From Prevotella sp. (GTDB lineage Bacteria; Bacteroidota; Bacteroidia; Bacteroidales; Bacteroidaceae), in NCBI GenBank assembly GCA_017960525.1, contig JAGCZA010000138.1, positions 1 through 45,401 of the forward strand: a stretch of 45,401 nt of DNA, written 5' to 3'. Position 1 is the stretch's first letter. The number at the start of each line of letters is the position of its first letter. Below the pieces are notes generated by a model that worked only from the letters and a program-made list of their open reading frames with translations, ran no database searches and was not told where the DNA came from. Both the position numbers and the translations under genes were made by a program. Below, piece after piece: positions 1-7,042 of this stretch.

Positions 1-1290
1 CGTGTCGTATTCATACACTTTCTTGTCCTCTTCATACCATGCTCCCACATAGTTCAGGGATGGCTGTTGAGAAATAGCCTCATATTCCGGGAAGTCAGGA
101 CTGACATACTGCTGGCGCATCATCTGCTTGCAAGTCTTCCCGTCGATGATGGTGTCACCATCGAAATAGTAGTACTCAACCAGCTGCACAGGATTGCCCG
201 AGGTGACATCTCCCACTTTCCACACCTTGCCGTCTTCGATGAATGGGCGGTAAGCCATCTGTGATGTCTTGTTGATGACGGGATGTTCCTCGCCTTGATT
301 ATCAACCACGACGTAGCTGAGATTTGGGTCGAAGCCAGGGACATAGAAGTCGGTGGCATAAAGGGCCGCACAATTCATTGTTGGCTCCACTTCTTGTATT
401 GTGAATTCAATCTTGTTGACCCAAGGGTCATCAGTCTTCCTCTCGCGGAACAAGGCATAGTTGTTAGGCCCACATTGTGTGAACACATCTCCGTAGACAT
501 GCAGACGTTCACCTTCCAATTCGTAGGTGAGTTTATGATGCCTGTCGTCTTCCTCATTATTTTCCTCACCTGTTGGCAGGTCGCAGCCATGTATTTGGCC
601 AAACATGTCAAATAAGTTACAAAACGAGAAAGGTAGATATTCGTTTACCCAAGATTCTGTCTGTCTTTCTACGAAAGTCAAGCAATACTTCACGTTACTG
701 GAGGCAAGCGGACTGAACATGTTTCCAATGGTTCCGATACCTTCCACCCATGTTGTCACCTCATCATACTCACCCGCCCCGTTGTCACGTCCAATGGTCC
801 ATGTACGCAGAGGACGATAATTGATGTCCTGTGTGTCTGAGGTAAGAGTGCGAGACGACACGATTTTAGGACCGTCTTCCAGCCATCCCTGTTTCAGCAC
901 CTTGCAGTTCACTGGCTGGTCGAAGCCATATTCGTAAGTGAATATGTCGCCCTCTTTGAGCGAGAAGTCATAGAGCATAATTTCTCTGTCTGTATACTCG
1001 TCGTACAAATATACCCGACGGTTTTCCTCACGAAGGAATCCTACCTCTTCAACAGTGGCCAAGACATCGTATCGTAGGTATGTATATATGTATTTCTTGT
1101 TGTCAAACTCCATTTCTGCACGCATCCAGTATATTCCAGTTCTACGCAAATAGTTCGGGTTGTCTACAACAATTAAGTGCCACTGCTTGCCCAACTCCAC
1201 AAAGGGAAGGTAATCAGGATTTTCATCATTCTGTGCTAACATCGTAACAGATGCCAGTACACACGCAATAAATAATAATGTACGTCTCAT
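1..1290 (-). CDS. Secreted protein of unknown function, 3' end outside window
   Basis: The reading frame is open from an ATG at 1290 through the window edge, giving about 430 residues without a stop; the C-terminus is missing. The N-terminus MRRTLLFIACVLASVTMLAQ is a clear Sec signal peptide, so the product is exported. The rest is rich in Tyr, Asp, Glu and Trp. It contains a recurring pattern of the type 'REENRRVYLYDE...MLYDFSLKEGD' near residues 75-105 and again near the truncated end ('YEEDKKVYEYD'), each preceded by a 'YxPFxExGKxW' stretch, so the protein seems to contain two related beta-rich modules. Similar proteins are common in Prevotella as uncharacterised, sometimes type-IX-secreted, proteins; whether a T9SS C-terminal domain is present cannot be seen here. 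It lies 59 bp downstream of the TPR protein gene on the same strand and may be co-transcribed. No function is assigned. Confidence 0.8.
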   Translation of the reverse strand, partial: MRRTLLFIACVLASVTMLAQNDENPDYLPFVELGKQWHLIVVDNPNYLRRTGIYWMRAEMEFDNKKYIYTYLRYDVLATVEEVGFLREENRRVYLYDEYTDREIMLYDFSLKEGDIFTYEYGFDQPVNCKVLKQGWLEDGPKIVSSRTLTSDTQDINYRPLRTWTIGRDNGAGEYDEVTTWVEGIGTIGNMFSPLASSNVKYCLTFVERQTESWVNEYLPFSFCNLFDMFGQIHGCDLPTGEENNEEDDRHHKLTYELEGERLHVYGDVFTQCGPNNYALFRERKTDDPWVNKIEFTIQEVEPTMNCAALYATDFYVPGFDPNLSYVVVDNQGEEHPVINKTSQMAYRPFIEDGKVWKVGDVTSGNPVQLVEYYYFDGDTIIDGKTCKQMMRQQYVSPDFPEYEAISQQPSLNYVGAWYEEDKKVYEYDT

Positions 1291-1313
1291 AATAAATCTG
1301 TTTTTAGTTAATC

Positions 1314-1362
1314 TTCAATCTTCAATGTTCAATCTTCAATGTTCAATCTTCAATGTTCAATC
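1314..1362. repeat. Heptamer tandem repeat (TTCAATC/TTCAATG x7)
   Basis: Seven exact heptamers alternate TTCAATC and TTCAATG, so the tract is also 3.5 copies of a 14-bp unit. It covers the 3' end and stop codon (1350-1352) of the TPR gene and the spacer to the next gene. Read on the minus strand it supplies the last codons (K-I-E-H) and the TGA of that gene. Three other tracts with 7-bp periodicity occur in this window. Confidence 0.9.
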
Positions 1363-2759
1363 TTCAGAATCTGTTCCAGCGTGATGTCGGGATTGGTCTC
1401 TCCGAACACCTCTTTCTTCAGCTTGAGCTTGCGGTGCTGGACGGCAGAGACGGTGATGCAGTAGATGTTGCCGATGGTGCGGTTGCTCAGACCCAGGCGG
1501 GTGAGGATGCACAGGTGTATGTCGTCCTCCTGCATCGTGGGGTGCTGCTCGCGGAGACGGGCGAAGCGGTTGTTGTCGATGGCGTTGAGCGTGCGCTCTA
1601 TCTCGCTCCATTCGTGCGGACTGAGGTAGATGAGCGAATCGCCGCTTTGGTTCAGTTTCTTCAACGCCTCCGTGCGCTCAAGGATGAAGTTCTGGAGGAA
1701 CGCCACCACCTCGTTGGCCTGGTGCAGCAAAGTCTTCTGATGCTCCGCCTCCTGCTGGAGTTGGCGCTTTTCCTCACGCTGGGCACGCATCCTGTAGCGA
1801 ACCACCAGCACTATCGCCAAGATGACAAAGAGCGAGGCCGTAATCGTCAGAAGAAGCGTACGCGCATACATCTGCGAGCGGTATTCCAGTTGCTGGTTCT
1901 CCATCTCCTGGCGCAACGTCTCCTGATAGTACTCATCCTTCTGTTCGAGTGCCTTGTAGTAGAAGTCCTCCACCCGCTCAAAAGCCTCATCCACATCGTC
2001 CTCCACCTGTGTGGCCCCCATCCGCCGGAGCGCAATCTTGGCCAGGCTGCTCTGCACGATATAGGCCAGATGGACATCGTCGCCAGGCACAATCTGCCGA
2101 TAGACGACTTCAGCCGAATCGAGCATATTGAGACTCAGGTAACAGCGGGCCAGCACCTGAAGAGACCCTTGCAGCAAATCAGAAGACTCTCCCCCGTCCC
2201 TTCCCTGTTTAGAGATGAGGGCTTCTGCCTGGTGGGCATAGTCGAGGGCCTGGCGATAGTCCTCCTTTGCCCAGGCGATGTTGGCAAGGCTGGTCAGCGT
2301 CTGCACCGTCAGGTCCGTCATCCCTTTCTTCTCTGCCAAGTCGTAGGCACGATGGGTGAAGTCGAGGGCTTCGTCGTAGGTTCCCTCTTTGGCGTAGGCC
2401 ACTTGTGCAGCGTAAGTGCCGGCATAGTCGAGCAGGATCGCATAGTTCCGCTCATCGTCAGGGTGCTGCTCATAGACCGCCAGCGCCCGCTTCATCAGCC
2501 GCAACGCCTCCTCAGGGTTGCCCTGCGACAACGCCTCCGCCAACCGCTGGTACGCAATATAATTGGTGTGCCAGTCCTGCGACTCCTCCGCCAAACGGAT
2601 GGCCTTTCTGAGCAACGTCTCGCCCAGACGGATGCTGTCATCTGCCAAAGCAGCCTCCGCCTGCTCCAGACAAGCCTTCGCCGTCAGCACCGTAGGCCGC
2701 TGACCGCAAGCAGCCAGCATCACAACAACGAGGAATATGTACAATGCTCTCATAATCAT
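1350..2759 (-). CDS. TPR lipoprotein-like membrane protein with C-terminal HTH-like domain
   Basis: This 469-residue protein starts with a lipoprotein-type signal (VVMLAAC, Cys18). Helical tetratricopeptide repeats occupy roughly residues 30-275. A single strong membrane segment lies at about 301-321, followed by a basic coiled coil (322-350) and a C-terminal region at 415-450 (LCILTRLGLSNRTIGNIYCI) that resembles a LuxR/response-regulator-like helix-turn-helix. The inferred topology is TPRs outside the cytoplasm and the putative DNA-binding part inside, a layout common in Bacteroidales regulators of unknown signal. A -7 box TAACTTTG is at 2784-2791, and copies of a TTTTCCATAGG motif lie further upstream. 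The last four codons and the stop fall in a heptamer tandem repeat. Family assignment is good; regulatory function is inferred. Confidence 0.8.
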   Translation of the reverse strand: MIMRALYIFLVVVMLAACGQRPTVLTAKACLEQAEAALADDSIRLGETLLRKAIRLAEESQDWHTNYIAYQRLAEALSQGNPEEALRLMKRALAVYEQHPDDERNYAILLDYAGTYAAQVAYAKEGTYDEALDFTHRAYDLAEKKGMTDLTVQTLTSLANIAWAKEDYRQALDYAHQAEALISKQGRDGGESSDLLQGSLQVLARCYLSLNMLDSAEVVYRQIVPGDDVHLAYIVQSSLAKIALRRMGATQVEDDVDEAFERVEDFYYKALEQKDEYYQETLRQEMENQQLEYRSQMYARTLLLTITASLFVILAIVLVVRYRMRAQREEKRQLQQEAEHQKTLLHQANEVVAFLQNFILERTEALKKLNQSGDSLIYLSPHEWSEIERTLNAIDNNRFARLREQHPTMQEDDIHLCILTRLGLSNRTIGNIYCITVSAVQHRKLKLKKEVFGETNPDITLEQILKIEH

Positions 2760-2783
2760 TCACTATTCTTTGTTTTTCGGTTG

Positions 2784-2791
2784 CAAAGTTA
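2784..2791 (-). promoter_or_regulatory. -7 promoter box TAACTTTG for the TPR gene
   Basis: On the minus strand the sequence TAACTTTG matches the Bacteroidetes sigma-ABfr -7 consensus TAnnTTTG. It lies 25 bp upstream of the ATG at 2759, giving a short leader. TTTTCCATAGG-type motifs sit at 2820-2830 and 2898-2908. Confidence 0.6.
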
Positions 2792-2868
2792 CGACATTTC
2801 CCCGACATCCGTATCAGTTGCCTATGGAAAATGCTAAAACGGGGAGGAAAAACAAACCGTTGCAAATC

Positions 2869-2930
2869 AGTCTGTTATATAAAACAGACCAAATCACCCT
2901 ATGGAAAATTTGGGTTCAGGGTATGGAAAG
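2869..2930. repeat. Composite motif copy A: dyad plus 34-bp direct-repeat motif
   Basis: A dyad GTCTGTT-6-AACAGAC (2870-2889) is followed after 7 bp by a 34-bp segment (2897-2930) made of CCCTATGGAAAAT, 8 variable bases, and AGGGTATGGAAAG. The two TATGGAAA cores are 22 bp apart, about two helical turns. A second copy of both parts is found at 4337-4355 and 4590-4623, where an inverted-repeat element separates them. Possible roles are an operator for the adjacent TPR gene or part of a dispersed element; neither is proven. Confidence 0.6.
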
Positions 2931-2990
2931 TGGAGGAATAATTTGCTCTCTCTGAGTGTGATATTATCAGTAATATCCGGCTTCCACACC

Positions 2991-3279
2991 TTACCAACTG
3001 GCAGAATATGGCCTTCTTTTATCCATACTCAGTTTCTCGTATACAAATTTTAGATGGCAAGGTATGCGAATGATGAAGTAGGTGTGCTCATCGTCAGCCT
3101 CAATGATAGAGTCGGGCGAATAAGTTCCTCATGAATGGTGGGGAATCCAGTACTTCTGCCCTCTGTCAGATGCAGTTCTTTGAGGAACTCGCCCAAACTG
3201 GAATTGCGATAACGACGGGCATGAACAAGTTTGCCTGCACGAAGGTCGTCCAACTTGATGCTACGTTCATGGACTATAT
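2991..3279 (-). pseudogene. Fragment of AlbA_2/RecG-like ATP-binding protein (frameshifted)
   Basis: Minus-strand translation gives 'IVHERSIKLDDLRAG...RYRNSSLGEFLKELHLTEGRSTG', typical of the C-terminal HATPase_c_4 part of Divergent-AAA/AlbA_2 (RecG-like) regulators. The similarity then continues in another frame ('DSIIEADDEHTYFIIRIPCH') to a stop at 2991-2993, so a frameshift lies near 3105-3125. The 5' two thirds of the gene are absent: the fragment begins right at the stop codon of the Abi-like gene, which suggests a deletion junction. An intact relative lies at 28148-29620. Confidence 0.65.
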
Positions 3280-3948
3280 CTTTGTTCTGCCAACAGTATC
3301 AATCGCATCAAGGAATTTGTCTGGCTTCTCTGCCCAGGAAATCACATCGTCCGGTTGCTGCCCCATATAACCGAAGTACTCACAAATCAAGTCGTAGTGC
3401 TTGCGGGCAAAAGTTGAACTGACATTTCCCATGCTGTCGAAGCAGATGGGTTCATGGTGGGCTATACGATTGCGGAACTCGCGGATGGCCGTCAAGTCTT
3501 TATATACATCAGCCTGATTCTTGCCCTTGGCTTTATTGGGGAAAATGCGCAAAAGAGTCTTACCGCCTTTCTTGTAATTCTTCTTTGTGAACAGAAATGT
3601 CCAGAATCCCATCGTAAACGAGGCTACCATTTTGTCGTTACTATAAATGCCGTGCTTTCTGAAGCCAGCCTATGTGTCCTTAATCATAACTTCATCATCT
3701 GACAGCAACTTGCAGCTGGCGGCTTGGTTGATGATCCAGTCACTATCTGCCAACTGTGTCGAATAGTGATTGTTGATGGCATTCCTTAGTATCACCTCGA
3801 ACAAGTGTAGCACACCAAAGAACCGCTGACACAACCTAAGATTGTAGCGATACAACTGCATAGCCTGCCGTTTGTCGCCTGAGCAGGCATGTACATATTT
3901 GCCAATTCTGGCCGCTGAATATAGCTTCTGACTCGTCTTAAAGTCCAT
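3274..3948 (-). pseudogene. Abi family (Abi_2, AbiD/AbiF-like) HEPN protein interrupted by an in-frame amber codon
   Basis: Two minus-strand segments (3673-3948 and 3277-3672) are in the same frame and are separated only by a TAG at 3670-3672. Read through, they give one Abi_2-like protein: an N-terminal 'YSAARIGKYVHACSGDKRQA..LYRYNLRLCQRFFGVLHLFEV..RNAINNH' region and a C-terminal 'REFRNRIAHHEPI' segment that carries the RxxxxH HEPN RNase signature. Such proteins act in phage abortive infection. An ATG 33 bp after the stop could restart a 118-residue C-terminal piece that keeps the RxxxxH motif. The gene runs directly into a RecG-like fragment, and the surroundings are AT-rich and decayed. 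Pseudogene is the simplest reading; suppression or two-piece expression is not excluded. Confidence 0.7.
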
Positions 3949-4006
3949 TTTTCATTGTTTTTTTAAAATTCTTCTCATTTTTCTTGCAAGTTTCGGTTTT
4001 TATTCC

Positions 4007-4014
4007 TACCTTTG
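4007..4014 (+). promoter_or_regulatory. -7 promoter box TACCTTTG with no ORF downstream
   Basis: A consensus Bacteroidetes -7 box TACCTTTG lies on the plus strand, with TTG-containing sequence about 20 bp upstream. It is not followed by a recognisable ORF. Instead transcription would enter the structured segment at 4021-4060, which suggests a small RNA. Confidence 0.5.
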
Positions 4015-4020
4015 CATCGT

Positions 4021-4060
4021 TAGACCCCGTTGTCCCTGCCGAAAGGCATACTGCGGGGTT
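4021..4060 (+). ncRNA. Candidate small structured RNA
   Basis: Directly after a -7 box the sequence can fold into a closed stem-loop. The outer stem is ACCCCG (4024-4029) with CGGGGT (4054-4059), and the inner stem is TGCC (4037-4040) with GGCA (4045-4048) capped by a GAAA tetraloop. No open reading frame follows for more than 500 bp. It is divergent from the Abi-like gene at 3948. No RNA family was recognised. The 3' end is unknown; transcription may extend into the second hairpin at 4177-4220. Confidence 0.4.
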
Positions 4061-4176
4061 AGTGTTTTATATAGGGTTTGTGCTAAATTGGCCACAAATT
4101 TACTAAAATTCTGTGATAATGAGTAAGTATAAGGCGTAAATTACACATAATTTAATAAAAATAATTTCTTAGAAGC

Positions 4177-4220
4177 AACGCTCGGACACTTAAAGCCACA
4201 TCGGGGATTATCTGAGCGTT
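4177..4220. other. Long-stem hairpin in gene-free region
   Basis: The arms AACGCTCGGA (4177-4186) and TCTGAGCGTT (4211-4220) pair over 10 bp with one G-U. They enclose a 24-nt loop and are flanked by a very AT-rich stretch upstream. There is no T-run after it, so it is not an obvious intrinsic terminator. It could be the 3' domain of an RNA starting near 4021, or the remains of a mobile element end. Confidence 0.4.
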
Positions 4221-4357
4221 ACCAACGGCGTGCGCTGGATGTGAGTAGTGAATGTTGCTGATATTTCGGCCATCCACACCATTATGATTGAACAGAAGTA
4301 AGGACTGGTAGAGATGAAAAACTAACTATCCATTGATCTGTTACATAAAAACAGACC

Positions 4358-4565
4358 TATAGCTCATTTTGCAGGCTGAAACAACTCTCAAAGTATGATA
4401 AACATTGACGTTTTCAGAAATCAAGCTACCTTGAGTTGTGAACCATCTTTACTATTGGGTTTTATAAGGCATAGCTAAAACTCTAAGAATGAATTTGTTA
4501 GACATTAGAAGAGTGGTCAACACATTCTATAGATTATAGTGTTTCAGCCTGCAAAATGAGCTATA
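4358..4565. mobile_element. 208-bp MITE-like element with 26-bp perfect terminal inverted repeats
   Basis: The left end 4358-4383 (begins TATAGCTCATTTTGCAGG) and the right end 4540-4565 are perfect inverted repeats of 26 bp. The 156 bp between them contain no ORF of note and are AT-rich; a further ACAACTC/GAGTTGT inverted repeat (4381-4387, 4433-4439) lies inside. The ends carry TATA, compatible with a TA target-site duplication of IS630/mariner-like elements, but with a palindromic end this cannot be decided. It separates two motifs that are adjacent in the copy at 2869-2930, which supports insertion. No transposase is in the window. Confidence 0.65.
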
Positions 4566-4589
4566 CGCCTAAAAACAGCGCACGAAAAA

Positions 4590-4623
4590 CCCTATGGAAA
4601 ATACAAGCCAAGGGTATGGAAAG
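4590..4623. repeat. Composite motif copy B (34-bp part)
   Basis: CCCTATGGAAAAT, eight variable bases and AGGGTATGGAAAG repeat the arrangement at 2897-2930 with identical 13-bp flanks and a different 8-bp centre. The matching dyad TCTGTT-7-AACAGA is at 4337-4355, on the other side of the inverted-repeat element. Copies A and B are in direct orientation and bracket the decayed accessory genes. Confidence 0.6.
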
Positions 4624-4659
4624 AGAGAGAAAGCAGAACGAAATATGCAAAAAACGGGG

Positions 4660-4725
4660 CCAAAAGTTTGCTCCGTCCAAACTATGAGTTTGGTTCGTCC
4701 AAAGTGGGAGTTTGCTCCGTCCTTT
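4660..4725 (-). repeat. 22-bp hairpin module array 1 (three units)
   Basis: Three consecutive 22-bp units read on the minus strand with cores of the type TTTGGACGAACCAAAC or TTTGGACGGAGCAAAC, each followed by linkers TCCCAC, TCATAG or TTTTGG. The array overlaps the 3' end of the Wzy-type gene and provides its last residues and its TAG stop at 4682-4684. The same modules, in the same linker order TCCCAC then TCATAG, occur at 22122-22209, and related ones at 32268-32355. Confidence 0.85.
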
Positions 4726-5929
4726 CTGAAACGGTCTCTGGCGGTGCAGACGCAGTCAGGTAGGCGGCGGCGAATAACGGCAGGAAGACGCTCTCCCAGA
4801 GCATGAAGGCAGAGGCCCAGAAGAAGAGGGCGGCCACCGTCAGGACAGCTATGAGGGCCCGCTTGTTTGGGGTGCGCATCATCGACGTGAAATAGAAAGC
4901 GAAGAGGAGCAGGATGCCCACGAGGCCGTTCTCGTAGAAGAAGACGCGGTAGCCGGCGTTGCCGAACTCCACAATCTCGAATTTGCGCCCGAAAATGATG
5001 TCGGATGAGCCGAGGAAGTTTTCGTAGTCGGCCTGAAAGCCACCTGTCACACGGTTGTCGCCCGCCATCTGCCCCTGGTCGTCGATCTCCAGGCGCAGCA
5101 TGATGAGGTCGTGCACCAGGTTGTTGCCATCGTTGTAGGTGAAGGTGACGACGGTGCACACCGCGAGCACAGCTATGGCGGCAATCATCTTGCGCACAAT
5201 CTTGCGCCCGGCTGTCCAGGCGTTGAAGACCATTATAGCTACAAGATAGACGTAAGAAGCGACTGAGAAGGAGAAGACGACAGTAACCAGCAGCACCACG
5301 TTGTACCAACGCCGCCACTGCCCGCGCTGGGTGAAGAGCAGGAAGGCGCATGCAGCACCGATGTGGCTGGGTTCCAGGAAATAGCCGTTGAAACGGGGGA
5401 AGAGGCTGAAGATGTCGTTTTCGCGTACAAGGAAGAAGAAATAGTTGAGGTAGGTGTAGTACTCGTCGAACCTCACTTCCCGGTAGGGTAGGGGGAAGCC
5501 AATCAGATAGAGGAAATGAGCGGCCAGCGAGGGGATGAGCAGCACGGCCATTGCCTTGCAGAGAAAGGTGGCCAGCCGGTCAAGGTGGGGCAGGCTGAGG
5601 CGGAAAAGGGCAAAGAAGAAAACTATGCGGAAGACCAGCATCACAAAACCGTTAACGTTGCTCCCCGTGGAGATGCGCTCGTAGATGAGTATGGCTGTAA
5701 GGGTGAGCGTGGGCAGGAGAAAGTCGGTGCGGGTGAAGATGGGCTTCGGCTGTGTGGCTGAAACGATGTAGGCGGCACCGATGCAGAGGGCGGCGGGCAG
5801 GTGGTAGAGCTTGCCTATACTCCACATAAACCACGGATTGAGCGACCCCAGGAAAGCAATGAGCGTGCCGGTGTAGAGCAGTATAGCGGTGAGCCGCTCC
5901 TTGTTGAGGATGCACAGTTCGCGAAGCAT
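4682..5929 (-). CDS. O-antigen/exopolysaccharide polymerase-like membrane protein (Wzy type)
   Basis: This 415-residue protein is highly hydrophobic, with about ten predicted membrane segments spread over residues 15-390 and a large polar loop at roughly 265-330. The segment 'GYFLEPSHIGAACAFLLF' (about residues 180-200) resembles the conserved Glu-Pro motif before a helix in O-antigen ligase/polymerase families. Such enzymes polymerise lipid-linked repeat units at the outer face of the inner membrane. The ATG at 5929 is 12 bp after the Wzz-type gene, which places it third in a Wza-Wzz-Wzy operon. The last residues (TPTLDEPNS) and the stop codon are encoded by 22-bp repeat units, so the native C-terminus may have been replaced or extended. 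No glycosyltransferase genes follow. Confidence 0.75.
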   Translation of the reverse strand: MLRELCILNKERLTAILLYTGTLIAFLGSLNPWFMWSIGKLYHLPAALCIGAAYIVSATQPKPIFTRTDFLLPTLTLTAILIYERISTGSNVNGFVMLVFRIVFFFALFRLSLPHLDRLATFLCKAMAVLLIPSLAAHFLYLIGFPLPYREVRFDEYYTYLNYFFFLVRENDIFSLFPRFNGYFLEPSHIGAACAFLLFTQRGQWRRWYNVVLLVTVVFSFSVASYVYLVAIMVFNAWTAGRKIVRKMIAAIAVLAVCTVVTFTYNDGNNLVHDLIMLRLEIDDQGQMAGDNRVTGGFQADYENFLGSSDIIFGRKFEIVEFGNAGYRVFFYENGLVGILLLFAFYFTSMMRTPNKRALIAVLTVAALFFWASAFMLWESVFLPLFAAAYLTASAPPETVSERTEQTPTLDEPNS

Positions 5930-5941
5930 CTGGCGTGGGGC

Positions 5942-7030
5942 TTATGCTTTGGCACTCTGCTGCAGCGCGCTGCCAATGTCGTGGCGCAGCAGCCAGGCCG
6001 TGGTGGCAAAGAAGGCAAGCAGCACCATTGTGGCCACGAAAATCATGCGCTTGGGCTTGGCGGCCTTCAGCGGCACGCTGGCCCCTTGCAGCACGGTGAA
6101 CGCTGGTGTGCGCTCTTGGATGCGGGCCTTGGCTGCCTGTAGCTGGGTGTTGAACGTGGTATAGGCCGTGTACTTCTGCTGCATATCGTTCTCCAAGTCC
6201 TCCAGTTCCAGGCCTCTGCTGCGCAGCACCACGTTGGTGTTGGCGTCTGACATCTTGCCGTAAGTCTGGCGCACCTTGCGGTATTCCTCCAGGGCATCGT
6301 CGGTGAGCTGCTTGTAGTAGTTGTAGTCAATGCGTGCCTTGCTGGTGCGATAGTCGGTGATGAAGCGTTGCAGGCGGTCTTTCACCGAGTCGGCCATCGT
6401 CTTGCAAATGAGCGGGTCCTGCGCCTGTGTGCTGATGGTAATGACACCCGTCTTCTTGTCGATGGCAAAGCTGATGTTGGCTCTCACGGCTTCGGCCACT
6501 TCATTGTCGGTTCTTGTCAGGTGGTAGGGTTCCTGCTGTACGGCTTCTCCAGCAGGACTGTCGTCCTTACTGCTGCCTATGCTTTTGACCAAGTTTTTCA
6601 GCCACACCAGCGGCAGGCTCCAGATGCTTATCTTCTGGTGGCGCCTCAGGTAGTCGTAGTAGGTGGTCTGCAGTTCGCCGTCGACAGTCTGTACCTTGAC
6701 GTCGAACAGACTGGTCACGAAGCCGTTGTCCTTCATCAGATCGGGGTAGAGCAGGGGCGTAATGGCATCGCTGGTCTGGATATTGTTAAGGTCGAAGCCA
6801 AATGCCGAGGCAATGGAACCCAGCGTGGACGTTCCCGACATGGAGTTACCCAGTTCGGGTGCCAGACTGGTATCAGAGGTATAGGTGCGCGGCACGCCGA
6901 GAATGTAGACGCAGGCCAGCAGGAACGTGAGCGAAAGGGTTTTTAGATAGACTTTCTTCCCCGCCCATAGTTTTCTGGCATAGACGCGCAGGTCTATCAC
7001 TTCCGACTTGGCTTTTCTCTCTTCCGTCAT
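5942..7030 (-). CDS. Polysaccharide chain-length determinant (Wzz/PCP family)
   Basis: This 362-residue protein has the family layout. A cytoplasmic N-terminus precedes TM1 at about residues 33-50 ('TLSLTFLLACVYILGV'), then a periplasmic domain with a long helical part around 215-320, and a TM2 near 330-350 ('MIFVATMVLLAFFATTAWLL') preceded by the Pro-containing 'LKAAKPKR'. There is no C-terminal tyrosine-kinase domain, so it is a PCP without fused Wzc kinase. It would control polymer length together with the Wzy-type protein 12 bp downstream and the Wza-type exporter 12 bp upstream. The ATG at 7030 fits this spacing. Confidence 0.85.
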   Translation of the reverse strand: MTEERKAKSEVIDLRVYARKLWAGKKVYLKTLSLTFLLACVYILGVPRTYTSDTSLAPELGNSMSGTSTLGSIASAFGFDLNNIQTSDAITPLLYPDLMKDNGFVTSLFDVKVQTVDGELQTTYYDYLRRHQKISIWSLPLVWLKNLVKSIGSSKDDSPAGEAVQQEPYHLTRTDNEVAEAVRANISFAIDKKTGVITISTQAQDPLICKTMADSVKDRLQRFITDYRTSKARIDYNYYKQLTDDALEEYRKVRQTYGKMSDANTNVVLRSRGLELEDLENDMQQKYTAYTTFNTQLQAAKARIQERTPAFTVLQGASVPLKAAKPKRMIFVATMVLLAFFATTAWLLRHDIGSALQQSAKA

Positions 7031-7042
7031 CCCCGCGAGAGT

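Noticed and set aside
2820-2935. TATGGAAA boxes as part of the MITE-like element
   Set aside because: They lie outside the 26-bp inverted repeats and occur also at 2897-2930, where no such element is present.
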